64,000 nucleotides of DNA, taken from Nitrosarchaeum sp. GTDB taxonomy: Archaea; Thermoproteota; Nitrososphaeria; Nitrososphaerales; Nitrosopumilaceae. Position numbers and translations under genes: made by a program. Below the pieces are notes generated by a model, which made no database searches, was not told the origin of the DNA, and saw only the letters and a program-made list of their open reading frames with translations. The DNA is taken from NCBI GenBank assembly GCA_018334095.1, contig JAGXTE010000038.1, positions 1 through 64,000 of the forward strand. Direction: 5' to 3'. Below are positions 27,334 to 35,341 of the stretch, piece by piece. Position 1 is the first letter of the stretch, and the number at the start of each line of letters is the position of its first letter.

Positions 27334-28626
27334 GTGAAAAAGAAACGTATGATTATTCAAAATTACGAAGAATTGGCAACATCAGAAAAGAAGATAGATT
27401 CATTAAAGATTTTAGAGGCAGGACTAAAATCTGCAGACCCAGAAAACATCATACCAAAATTTGTCACTCCAGAAGAAATTAAAATTAATGGAAAAAGTAT
27501 CAATCTAAGCAAGTTTTCTGGAATCTATACAGTTGCGTTTGGAAAAGCCGGAGATTCAATGACTAGGGCATTAAACGCAATTATCCCAATTAAAAGTGGT
27601 ATCATAGTAATTCCAAAGGGTTCAAAATCAAAAATAAAAGGTAAAAAATTTCAGATTTTTAATTCTGGGCATCCAAAACCTGATCAGACAAGTGTAAAGG
27701 CAGCAAAAGAAGTGATAAAATTTCTACAAAATAGAAGAGAAGGAGAATTAGTGATTTATTTGGTCTCAGGCGGTGGATCATCATTACTCGCAATTCCTGA
27801 CGACATAACATTGGATGATAAAATCTACGTGACCAATTTGTTACTAAAATCAGGAGCCACTATTCAAGAGTTTAACTGTATTAGAAAACACTTGTCAAAA
27901 ATTAAGGGGGGCAAACTAGTTGAAAATACCAAATGTCAAGGAATTGGACTTGTCATGTCTGATGTTGAAGGAGATGATCTTTCATCAATTGCATCAGGGA
28001 CAACATACATGGACGATACAACATTTTTAGAGGCACTAAACATAATCAACAAGTACAAATTAAAAAATAAAATCCCATTAGAAGTTTTACAAAGATTGGA
28101 AGATGGGTTTAAAGGAAAAATTCCAGAAACACCAAAAAAAGCACTGATTGAAAATTATATCATTGCAAACAATAAAGATTGTCTTGATGCAATGGAATTA
28201 AAAGCAAAAGATCTTGGATATAAAACGAAAACGATCCAAATATTTGGAAACATAAAAGATGCTACGCAAAAAATTATGGAAAATATTTCAGATGAGCAAA
28301 AAAGCTGCTTAATATTTGGTGGGGAGCCAACAGTTGAAGTAATCGGGAAAGGAACTGGAGGAAGAAATCAAGAATTAGTTTTAAGAATTTTAAAGAATGC
28401 ACAAAACATGAAAAAAATCGCCATTGCATCAGTAGGTACAGATGGGATAGATGGAAATTCATTATTTGCAGGAGCAATTATTGAGAATGTCAAAATTGAC
28501 GAATCGACAATTAAAGAATTTTTAAAAAATAGCGATTCAGCAAGATTTTTTCAAAAACAAAAATGCAATATTAGAACTGATTTTACTCATACGAATCTTA
28601 TGGATATTGGCATAATATTAAAATAA
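27334..28626 (+). CDS. Glycerate 2-kinase (GckA/MOFRL type)
   Basis: 430 residues, GTG start. N-terminal DUF4147 domain with FGKAGDSMTRAL and the LVSGGGSSLLAIPDDITL phosphate-binding loop, and C-terminal MOFRL domain with GGEPTVEVIGKGTGGRNQEL and ASVGTDGIDGNS. Archaeal members phosphorylate D-glycerate to 2-phosphoglycerate, linking to lower glycolysis/gluconeogenesis. It is divergent from the Fe-alcohol dehydrogenase with about 36 bases between starts, so a shared regulatory region is likely. Confidence 0.88.
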   Translation: MKKKRMIIQNYEELATSEKKIDSLKILEAGLKSADPENIIPKFVTPEEIKINGKSINLSKFSGIYTVAFGKAGDSMTRALNAIIPIKSGIIVIPKGSKSKIKGKKFQIFNSGHPKPDQTSVKAAKEVIKFLQNRREGELVIYLVSGGGSSLLAIPDDITLDDKIYVTNLLLKSGATIQEFNCIRKHLSKIKGGKLVENTKCQGIGLVMSDVEGDDLSSIASGTTYMDDTTFLEALNIINKYKLKNKIPLEVLQRLEDGFKGKIPETPKKALIENYIIANNKDCLDAMELKAKDLGYKTKTIQIFGNIKDATQKIMENISDEQKSCLIFGGEPTVEVIGKGTGGRNQELVLRILKNAQNMKKIAIASVGTDGIDGNSLFAGAIIENVKIDESTIKEFLKNSDSARFFQKQKCNIRTDFTHTNLMDIGIILK

Positions 28627-28630
28627 ATTT

Positions 28631-28744
28631 TTAATTGCAGACTGATGGTGGTTCTGTTTTTGAACGCTCGTTTCGCATTCTAGCTATAACTGCAGCTAAT
28701 TGGGCTTCATGAATTTCATCCAGAGTTTCACACACGGCATTCAC
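28631..28744 (-). CDS. Possible microprotein, 37 aa
   Basis: GTG start, reads VNAVCETLDEIHEAQLAAVI followed by a basic ARMRNERSKTEPP end. Ala-rich amphipathic helix. Fills the otherwise empty gap between the glycerate kinase and uspA genes. No homologue known to me; the sense of coding rests on composition only. Confidence 0.3.
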   Translation of the reverse strand: MNAVCETLDEIHEAQLAAVIARMRNERSKTEPPSVCN

Positions 28745-28861
28745 ATAAAATACTGAAACTTAAAGATTTAAAATGATTTTATAAGATAAACACTCATTAT
28801 TTCAAAACTATACATTTTTAGAAATTAGATTATTTTTAAATCATTGAAATTTTTGACTTGT

Positions 28862-29281
28862 TTATTTTATTACAGTCACTGGAGTCTTTGTTGTTTCAAC
28901 AAGATAGCTTGAAACACTTCCCAAGAAAAGACGTTTTAAAGTACTTTTACCTTTTGCCCCAATTACAATTAGATCGTGTTTGTATTTCTTAGCAAATTGT
29001 TCGATATCATATGCAGGATCAGAACCATAAACTAACTTTGTCGTAAATGATATACTTTGATTAATGCATCTATCTTCGGCATCCTTGATAAATTTCTGAG
29101 ATTTTTTTGCCAGAGATCTTTTGACTTTGTCTTTAGAATGCCCAATAACATGAACTGGAGGAAGTGTAGCAACATGAAGAAGGGTTATAGAAGAATTGTC
29201 ATTATTAGCGAATTCAATTGCCTTTTCCAATCCTCTTACAGAATTTGGAGAACCATCTATTGGAACAAGAATTTTTTTCAT
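28862..29281 (-). CDS. UspA-family universal stress protein
   Basis: 139 residues, the standard single-domain length. KKILVPIDGSPNSVRGLEKAIEFA opens the fold, and the ATP-binding signature is visible as VIGAKGKSTLKRLFLGSVSSYLVETTKTPVTVIK, with the Gly-x2-Gly-x9-Gly-Ser type spacing. These cytoplasmic nucleotide-binding dimers are induced by stress; a specific role is not predictable. Single gene. Confidence 0.88.
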   Translation of the reverse strand: MKKILVPIDGSPNSVRGLEKAIEFANNDNSSITLLHVATLPPVHVIGHSKDKVKRSLAKKSQKFIKDAEDRCINQSISFTTKLVYGSDPAYDIEQFAKKYKHDLIVIGAKGKSTLKRLFLGSVSSYLVETTKTPVTVIK

Positions 29282-29544
29282 GAATAAAGTACACGTTTAC
29301 TGAGATTTATGTATACGAGACAAATTTCATTTTAAAAAATAAGATAATAGTGAAAAATTGGCAATTACAAAAAATTAGAGTTAAAAGGTCTATTGTTAGG
29401 ATAAAATATTCATCAGATATGTTACTTAAAATGCATATGAAAGATGTAAAAAATTCTTACAGTTGTTTAAAACAAATTCAAAAAATAAACGTTTTTTAAT
29501 AAAAAATATGCTGGTTTGAAATACTATAATCACTAAATCATATC

Positions 29545-29640
29545 ATGAATAAAAAAAGTATGAGCAAATGCGATAATCCATCTTGTGCATGTAGTTGCCA
29601 TGAGGGATCAAATTATAGACGGGGAAGTATAAGAGGATAG
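29545..29640 (+). CDS. Cys-rich microprotein, 31 aa
   Basis: ATG start; MNKKSMSKCDNPSCACSCHE then a Gly/Arg-rich end. Four Cys and one His within ten residues suggest a small metal site. It ends three bases before the Lrp-type ORF at 29644, so it looks like the first cistron of a small operon. A start at the internal ATG (MSKCDN) is possible. Confidence 0.45.
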   Translation: MNKKSMSKCDNPSCACSCHEGSNYRRGSIRG

Positions 29641-29643
29641 ATT

Positions 29644-29889
29644 ATGGAAATTGCATATATTTTGATACAGTGTGATTTGGGTTCTGAAGAGCAGATCATA
29701 AATCAAATTATGCAAATTCCAGAAGTAAAAGAGGTAAGAGGAACATATGGAATTTATGATGTTTTTTGCAAAGTTCAAGCAGACACAAAAGATTCGCTGG
29801 ATAATGTAATTACGAATAAAATTAGAAAGATTCCAAAGATTCGCTCAACCATAACACTTCATTACATACCATCACAAGGTGGAAAATAG
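29644..29889 (+). CDS. Stand-alone Lrp/AsnC ligand-binding (RAM) domain protein
   Basis: 81 residues with no DNA-binding helix: the alpha/beta RAM domain only (IAYILIQCDLGSEEQIINQIMQIPEVKEVRGTYGIYDVF, then IRKIPKIRSTITLHYI). These proteins bind amino acids and form dimers or octamers, and may modulate full Lrp regulators. A second member is at 62339-62566 in this window. The stop is immediately followed by the ATG of the next ORF (29890). Confidence 0.85.
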   Translation: MEIAYILIQCDLGSEEQIINQIMQIPEVKEVRGTYGIYDVFCKVQADTKDSLDNVITNKIRKIPKIRSTITLHYIPSQGGK

Positions 29890-30129
29890 ATGCTAGAAAA
29901 ACAATTCAATCCAGATTTGTTATACAATAGAATTGTTCATTATTACATCGATAAAAAAGGATATTCAATAGACAAAGCAAATGCGATTGCACAATCTATA
30001 GTTAAAAGAGAGGCTCAAAGGAGAATATGTAAAAATGATAAATGCAAACATTTCTCGCATGATCACATTAGAAATTCTGAAACATGTTTAGTATTGGATT
30101 GTGATTGTGGAAAATTTCAAACTAAGTGA
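29890..30129 (+). CDS. Hypothetical Cys/His-rich protein, 79 aa
   Basis: Unrecognised. N-terminal helical half (LLYNRIVHYYIDKKGYSIDKANAIAQSIVKREAQRR) and a C-terminal putative zinc site with CKNDKCKHFSHDH and CLVLDCDCGKF. Directly abuts the RAM-domain gene and overlaps the end of the beta-CASP nuclease gene (convergent, 8 bases). Confidence 0.6.
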   Translation: MLEKQFNPDLLYNRIVHYYIDKKGYSIDKANAIAQSIVKREAQRRICKNDKCKHFSHDHIRNSETCLVLDCDCGKFQTK

Positions 30130-31108
30130 AATCATCTAAAGAATTTTCACGAAGAGGATGAGCACTAATTCCAAGTTTTCTTAGATGCGCTGCAAATTCT
30201 TCAACAAATCCATGTATAGTGTAAACTTGTTCAGCCCCAGAACGAATAACCAAATCCACTAATTCATTGAAATCACAATGATCACTCATAGTTATTGAAT
30301 AGTCTGAACGTCGTCCAAATGCAAATCGAGGAGATTGTGCCCAACCACTAAAACCTATAGTCACTGCACCATATTTTGATTTCATATCTTTGAGAAATTG
30401 ATTCTTTTCAGACATTAACGGGGCTATCATCACCCATGGTTTGTTTTTTAATAATCCATTTTTCTCTGCTTCAGTATGACCGATTCCATCATTTAGTGAG
30501 ATACCTAGTTTCTGGTGAAGTGTATTCATTTGTTTTACTGAATCATGAAAATATAGAGGCCCCCAATGACCAAAAAGTTGTGTAATAGTTTGAGCTTTTC
30601 CTAACTGATAGCCCAACAAAATTACAGGAATTCCTTTTCCATAAAGTTCTGAGATCAATTCATTGACTTGTTTTTGAATAACATCTAATTTTGGAAATAC
30701 AAATTCTGGTAAACCAAATGTACATTCTGTAATTAGCGTTTTACATTTTGGGATTATCCCACCTTTAAGAAATCCTCTATCTCTTGTACAAATATCCCCA
30801 GTGTAGAAAATATCATCAAAAAGCAAACCTTTTGCACCTAAAATATGGCCGCTATCAATTAATGAAAAATCATCAATATTTTGTACATGATTTTCCATCT
30901 TAAAGCCTCTAAGATTTGCAATCTCACTTGTCTCAATTGAAGCAAGTATAGTGCCACCATTTTTCGATGGAAGATGATCAGAGTGTGCATGGGATACAAA
31001 ATTCACTCCTATTGAATCAGTTTTTTTAGGATCCAAACTAACACGTTTACCTTCAGTCTCACATAGTATTCCATTTTTGGTCATTCTAATACGAGGAGAC
31101 AATGTCAA
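30122..31108 (-). CDS. Metallo-beta-lactamase/beta-CASP exonuclease-like protein
   Basis: 328 residues. The metal-binding SHAHSDHLPSK motif, IDSGHILGAKGLLF, YTGDICTRDRGF, TECTFGLPEF and later VILLGYQLGKAQ match the MBL fold nucleases described as exonucleases of the beta-lactamase fold involved in RNA or DNA processing (SNM1/YSH1-like). The C-terminal SDHCDFNELVDLVIRSGAEQVYTIHG is also typical. Divergent from purN with a 50-base spacing. RNA versus DNA as substrate cannot be told. Confidence 0.82.
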   Translation of the reverse strand: MTLSPRIRMTKNGILCETEGKRVSLDPKKTDSIGVNFVSHAHSDHLPSKNGGTILASIETSEIANLRGFKMENHVQNIDDFSLIDSGHILGAKGLLFDDIFYTGDICTRDRGFLKGGIIPKCKTLITECTFGLPEFVFPKLDVIQKQVNELISELYGKGIPVILLGYQLGKAQTITQLFGHWGPLYFHDSVKQMNTLHQKLGISLNDGIGHTEAEKNGLLKNKPWVMIAPLMSEKNQFLKDMKSKYGAVTIGFSGWAQSPRFAFGRRSDYSITMSDHCDFNELVDLVIRSGAEQVYTIHGFVEEFAAHLRKLGISAHPLRENSLDDFT

Positions 31109-31160
31109 TCAAAATAATTGGATTTGATATAAATTGCAGGTTTGATCTACTATTGACTAG

Positions 31161-31778
31161 TTGCTAAATCTAGGAATTTTAATTTCAGGACGTGGGAGCA
31201 ACATGGAATCCATTTTAAAATCAATCAAACGTAAAAAAATTCCAATTAATCCAGCTATCGTCATATCAAACAAACCTGAAGCAAAAGGTTTGAAAATTGC
31301 ACAAAAAATGGGCATAAAAACAGAAATAATTGAAAGTAAAAATTTCAAAGGTAGTCGATTAGATTATGATAAAAAAATCATATCAACTCTAGAAAAACAT
31401 GGGGTTACACCAAAAAATGGATTGGTTTGTTTGGCTGGCTTTATGAGAATAATTAGTCCAGAGTTTGTTAAAAAATATAAAAATAGAATAATTAACATCC
31501 ACCCAGCTTTACTTCCAGCTTTTCCAGGATTAGATGCTCAAAAACAGGCAATTGATAATGGTGCAAAATATTCAGGATGTACTGTACATTTTGTTGATTC
31601 GGGAGTAGATACAGGACCAATAATCTTACAGCTAGTAGTCAAAGTAAGAAACAATGATACAGAAAAAACATTATCAAAACGAATTTTAGCAAAAGAGCAT
31701 CAAGCTTATCCTGAAGCTGTTAGATTATTTGCTGAAAATAAAATAAAAATTATAGGTAGAAAAACTATAATTTCCTAA
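31161..31778 (+). CDS. purN: Phosphoribosylglycinamide formyltransferase
   Basis: 205 residues, TTG start. Transfers a formyl group from 10-formyl-tetrahydrofolate to GAR in purine synthesis. ISGRGSNMESIL at the N-terminus, the catalytic Asn-His in NIHPALLPAFPG, and SGVDTGPIILQ with the catalytic Asp are present. The gene lies near folD and the 5-formyl-THF cyclo-ligase gene, which supply folate one-carbon units, and near purD, the preceding step. Overlaps the convergent cupin gene by four bases. Confidence 0.92.
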   Translation: MLNLGILISGRGSNMESILKSIKRKKIPINPAIVISNKPEAKGLKIAQKMGIKTEIIESKNFKGSRLDYDKKIISTLEKHGVTPKNGLVCLAGFMRIISPEFVKKYKNRIINIHPALLPAFPGLDAQKQAIDNGAKYSGCTVHFVDSGVDTGPIILQLVVKVRNNDTEKTLSKRILAKEHQAYPEAVRLFAENKIKIIGRKTIIS

Positions 31779-32095
31779 GAATCTATTCCACTAAAAAAAT
31801 ACAATACAACTAATTCTTTGGAATTACTATGGAAAAAGTGAGGAATTTTTTTCTCTACAAAATACATTTTATTTTCAGAAATTTCATAGTCTTTGTTTTT
31901 TATTTTTAAAAAACCGTTACCTTTGATTATAAAATATACTTCATCACTATCATGTGGTTCTTGTGTATCTTCTTCTCCAGGTTGCAATACGAGTACACCA
32001 GTAGCTAAATTTTCTTTATTGATAAAAGTATGAAAGTAGTTATCACTTTTTTTTATTTTTTCAATGTATTTGTTTACGTCAAAAACTAGGTTCAT
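31775..32095 (-). CDS. Small cupin-domain protein
   Basis: 106 residues, single cupin barrel: VLQPGEEDTQEPHDSDEVYFIIKGNGFLKI is the first cupin motif with the metal-binding His/Glu residues, and FVEKKIPHFFHSN the second. Such single cupins bind a metal and may be enzymes or sensors. Abuts the ABM-type gene (one base between), so the two are probably an operon. Confidence 0.82.
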   Translation of the reverse strand: MNLVFDVNKYIEKIKKSDNYFHTFINKENLATGVLVLQPGEEDTQEPHDSDEVYFIIKGNGFLKIKNKDYEISENKMYFVEKKIPHFFHSNSKELVVLYFFSGIDS

Positions 32096-32096
32096 T

Positions 32097-32381
32097 TTAT
32101 TGTGAGATCACAGTATAAAATTTAGGTTCAGGTAATTTCTCCATAAAGGATACAGCCACGGAATGAAGTTTTTCATGCTCAGGACTATGATGCATTTTAC
32201 TGAATTTTTCAAGATTTTCAAATTCAACTAATACCCTATGTTTGCCATCTTTCGTTTCCAAAAGGCGTCTATTTACAAATCCATCAAATTTTGATATTAT
32301 TTTATTGGATTCTGAAAACCAATTTTTAAAGTTGACAAGAGATTCAGATTTTATTTGAACATCAGATATTACTACAAACAT
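32097..32381 (-). CDS. ABM-superfamily (dimeric alpha/beta barrel) protein
   Basis: 94 residues from ATG 32381 (the longer frame to 32405 adds an unlikely leader). MFVVISDVQIKSESLVNFKNWFSESNK, GFVNRRLLETKDGKHRVLVEFENLEKFSKMHHSPEHEKL is the antibiotic-biosynthesis monooxygenase/EthD-like pattern. Likely a homodimer; some members cleave haem or oxidise quinols, others are structural. Function unknown; paired with the cupin gene. Confidence 0.7.
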   Translation of the reverse strand: MFVVISDVQIKSESLVNFKNWFSESNKIISKFDGFVNRRLLETKDGKHRVLVEFENLEKFSKMHHSPEHEKLHSVAVSFMEKLPEPKFYTVISQ

Positions 32382-32479
32382 AAAATAACACCAATTTAGT
32401 TCCATAATTTCCTTTCTAAGATTTTCAATTGTAGTTTAAGTCATTTCAAGGATTAAATATCTACAAGTTAGAATTAATC

Positions 32480-33346
32480 TTGATGACTGGTATAAAAATA
32501 GACGGTAAAGAAATTGCCCAGTCAGTAAAAGATAGAGTTAGAAAAGCTGTTGAAGAATTAAAAAATCAAGGGATCAATCCATGTTTAGCAACTGTTCTAG
32601 TTGGAGATAATCCAGCATCTGCTACTTATGTTAAAAACAAGCACAAAGCATGTGAAGAAGTTGGAATCATCACTAAAGATTTCAAGTTTGCTTCAGAAAT
32701 TGATCAATTAGAATTAAATAAAAAAATTGATGAACTAAATAATGACAAAACAGTTCATGGAATTCTAGTGCAATTACCATTACCGAATCAATTAGATGAA
32801 TTTTTTACAATATCAAGAATTTCTCCTCTAAAAGATGTGGATGGTCTTACACCACATAATGCAGGGTTATTAGCAATGAAAAAAGCTGCACTTGTAGCAT
32901 GTACACCATTAGGAGTAATGGAAATGTTTGACTATTACAAAATAGATTTAGATGGAAAAAATGTAGTTTTAATTAATCGAAGTAATTTAGTTGGAAAACC
33001 ACTATATCATTTACTTTTAGCAAGAAATGCAACCGTGATTACATGTCACTCTAAAACAAAAAATATCAAGGAATTATGTCAACATGCAGATATTATAATT
33101 ACAGCTGTTGGGGATAGAAAAAAGTTCACATTAACACCAGACATGATAAAAAAAGATGCAATAGTAATTGATGTTGCAATATCAAGATACAACGAAAAAT
33201 TAGTTGGAGATGCAGATTATGAACAAATTATTCAAAAAGCATCATATGCAACGCCTGTTCCAGGAGGAGTAGGACCTATGACAGTTGCAATGTTATTGAA
33301 AAATACAATAACAGCTGCATCATTGAGTAGTCAAATTGAAAGATAA
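32480..33346 (+). CDS. folD: Bifunctional methylene-THF dehydrogenase/cyclohydrolase
   Basis: 288 residues. Interconverts 5,10-methylene-, methenyl- and 10-formyl-tetrahydrofolate. YVKNKHKACEEVGI contains the catalytic Tyr and Lys, VQLPLP(N) and PLKDVDGLTPHNAG are the FolD signatures, and INRSNLVGKPLYHLLL plus PVPGGVGPMTVAMLL form the cofactor site and C-terminus. Overlaps the following cyclo-ligase gene by 11 bases, so the two are coupled. Confidence 0.95.
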   Translation: MMTGIKIDGKEIAQSVKDRVRKAVEELKNQGINPCLATVLVGDNPASATYVKNKHKACEEVGIITKDFKFASEIDQLELNKKIDELNNDKTVHGILVQLPLPNQLDEFFTISRISPLKDVDGLTPHNAGLLAMKKAALVACTPLGVMEMFDYYKIDLDGKNVVLINRSNLVGKPLYHLLLARNATVITCHSKTKNIKELCQHADIIITAVGDRKKFTLTPDMIKKDAIVIDVAISRYNEKLVGDADYEQIIQKASYATPVPGGVGPMTVAMLLKNTITAASLSSQIER

Positions 33347-33905
33347 TTCAGAAAAAACATCATTAAGAAAATTTCTTCTTGATAAAAGAGATGGGACTTC
33401 ATTTGATTTAATGAAAATTACAAGCAAAGCAATACAAAAAAGATTAAAAAAAATAGATTTGTATAGAAATGCAAAAAAAATAGGAATGTACTATCCAATT
33501 GGAAGTGAAATAATGACACAAGACATCATACAAGAAGCATTAAGTGAAGGAAAAGAAGTATTTTTGCCCAAAGTAATTGGAAAAAATATAGAATTTAGAA
33601 AGATTGAGAGTGTTAGCAATCTGGAAAATGGGGCTTTTGACATAATGGAGCCTCGTAATGAATGTCCAATTAATAATAATCTAGATGTCATATTGGTTCC
33701 AACAGTAGGAATTTCACCAAAGGGGGTAAGATTGGGATACGGTCATGGGTTTTATGATAGATTTTTAGCTGAAAATAAAATTGAAACAATTTCAATAACA
33801 ATGGAAAAACAAATAGTAAAAAACATCCCAGCTTCAGAACATGATGCAATAATAGATTGGATTGTTACTGAAGATAGAATAATTGATACATCAAAGATAC
33901 GATAG
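33336..33905 (+). CDS. 5-formyltetrahydrofolate cyclo-ligase family protein
   Basis: 189 residues, TTG start inside the end of folD. KMTSKAIQKRLKK-type N-terminal helices, IGMYYPIGSEIMT, and the ATP-binding/closing GYGHGFYDRFL motif after VPTVGISPKGVRLG. The enzyme recycles 5-formyl-THF to 5,10-methenyl-THF using ATP. Its overlap with folD supports a folate role. Its last codons overlap purD (convergent, 15 bases). Confidence 0.9.
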   Translation: MKDNSEKTSLRKFLLDKRDGTSFDLMKITSKAIQKRLKKIDLYRNAKKIGMYYPIGSEIMTQDIIQEALSEGKEVFLPKVIGKNIEFRKIESVSNLENGAFDIMEPRNECPINNNLDVILVPTVGISPKGVRLGYGHGFYDRFLAENKIETISITMEKQIVKNIPASEHDAIIDWIVTEDRIIDTSKIR

Positions 33906-35156
33906 TCCTTTTTTACCAATATCCGTTCGACAAAATTTGCTTGGCCAATAGATTTTTTCTACAGCAGCATATGCATTTGAAATTGCAGAAGATAAGGTAT
34001 CACCAAGTGCAGTAACACCTAATACTCTACCTCCATTTGATAGAATTTTTTCATCTTGTTTTTTTGTTCCGGCATGAAAAACAATAGAATTTTTTGGAAT
34101 TAAATCAAATCCAGTTATTTCTTCACCTATGGGATATGATTCAGGGTATCCATTAGATGCTAAAACAATACAAACAGAGTATTGGTTTTTCCATTTTGGT
34201 TTAGGCATAGAAGATAATGTACTATCAACACTTGCAACAAAATAATCATACAAATCAAAGTCCATCCTCATCATAATGGGCTGGCATTCTGGATCACCCA
34301 TACGTGCATTAAATTCTAAAACATATGGTTCATTATCTCTAATCATTACTCCGGCATAGAGAAATCCTTTGAAAATAATTCCTTCATTTTTCATTGATTG
34401 AATTGTTTTATTGATGATTTTAGTTTGGATTTTTTCAGCAAGAACATCATCAATGACAGGAGTTGGAGAATATGCGCCCATCCCTCCTGTATTAGGGCCT
34501 TTATCGTCATCAAAAATTCTTTTGTGATCTTGGCTTGATGCCATAGGTATTGCAGTTACACCATCACATAATGCAATGTAAGAAGCTTCGATTCCATCAA
34601 TTCTCTCCTCTACAATAATCCTATTACCGGCATTACCAAATGCCTTTTTTACCAATATCGAATTAATTGCTGCAATTGCTTCATCATAACTATTACAAAC
34701 TATCACTCCTTTTCCAGATGCAAGTCCATCAGCTTTGACTACAACATTATAATCAAGAGATTTTACATATTCTTCTGCTTTTTTTGGATCATCAAAGATT
34801 TCAAATTTTGCTGTTTGAATTTCATTTCTTTTCATGAAATTTTTTGCCCAGATTTTGCTAGATTCTAATTGTGCTGCATTTTGAGAGGGTCCAAAAATTT
34901 TCAAATTCATGTGATTAAATTTATCAACAATTCCGGCTGCAAGTGGAACCTCTGGACCAACTACAGTAAAACAATTATTCTTTTTTGCAAAGTCTGCAAG
35001 GGAATCAAGATCATCAGTATTTATTGGAACATTATTTTCAGTACCGCCATTTCCAGGTGCAGTAAATACAGTATCAACTTTGGGACTTTGCGATAATTTC
35101 CAAGATAGTGCATGTTCTCGTCCACCCGAACCAATGACTAAAACATTAACCAACAA
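33891..35156 (-). CDS. purD: Phosphoribosylamine-glycine ligase (GAR synthetase)
   Basis: 421 residues, TTG start. VLVIGSGGREHALSWKLSQS, APGNGGTENN and VVGPEVPLAAGIVD form the N-domain; VVKADGLASGKGVIV and the ATP-grasp VEERIDGIEASYIALCDG, then DDDKGPNTGGMGAYSP and LEFNARMGDPECQ the catalytic part. Makes GAR from phosphoribosylamine, glycine and ATP, one step before PurN, which is encoded 2 kb away. Confidence 0.95.
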   Translation of the reverse strand: MLVNVLVIGSGGREHALSWKLSQSPKVDTVFTAPGNGGTENNVPINTDDLDSLADFAKKNNCFTVVGPEVPLAAGIVDKFNHMNLKIFGPSQNAAQLESSKIWAKNFMKRNEIQTAKFEIFDDPKKAEEYVKSLDYNVVVKADGLASGKGVIVCNSYDEAIAAINSILVKKAFGNAGNRIIVEERIDGIEASYIALCDGVTAIPMASSQDHKRIFDDDKGPNTGGMGAYSPTPVIDDVLAEKIQTKIINKTIQSMKNEGIIFKGFLYAGVMIRDNEPYVLEFNARMGDPECQPIMMRMDFDLYDYFVASVDSTLSSMPKPKWKNQYSVCIVLASNGYPESYPIGEEITGFDLIPKNSIVFHAGTKKQDEKILSNGGRVLGVTALGDTLSSAISNAYAAVEKIYWPSKFCRTDIGKKGLSYL

Positions 35157-35341
35157 AAATTATCTTTCACTCAATTATATAATCCAAGTTATCAAATTAT
35201 AAAAAACACATTTTTACACAATTTCATATTTCAGTTATTTTACTCATTTGATGCCATTAACATGAAACTAGTGCTAGAATCGAATAAAGAATCAGAAAAT
35301 CAATTTAGCTTTATAATGCCACACCTATATCAGAATGCAAG

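Noticed and set aside
29419-29499. 26-residue ORF beginning MLLKMHMK
   Set aside because: Low-complexity, AT-driven, no ribosome-binding site and no neighbour logic; too weak to call.
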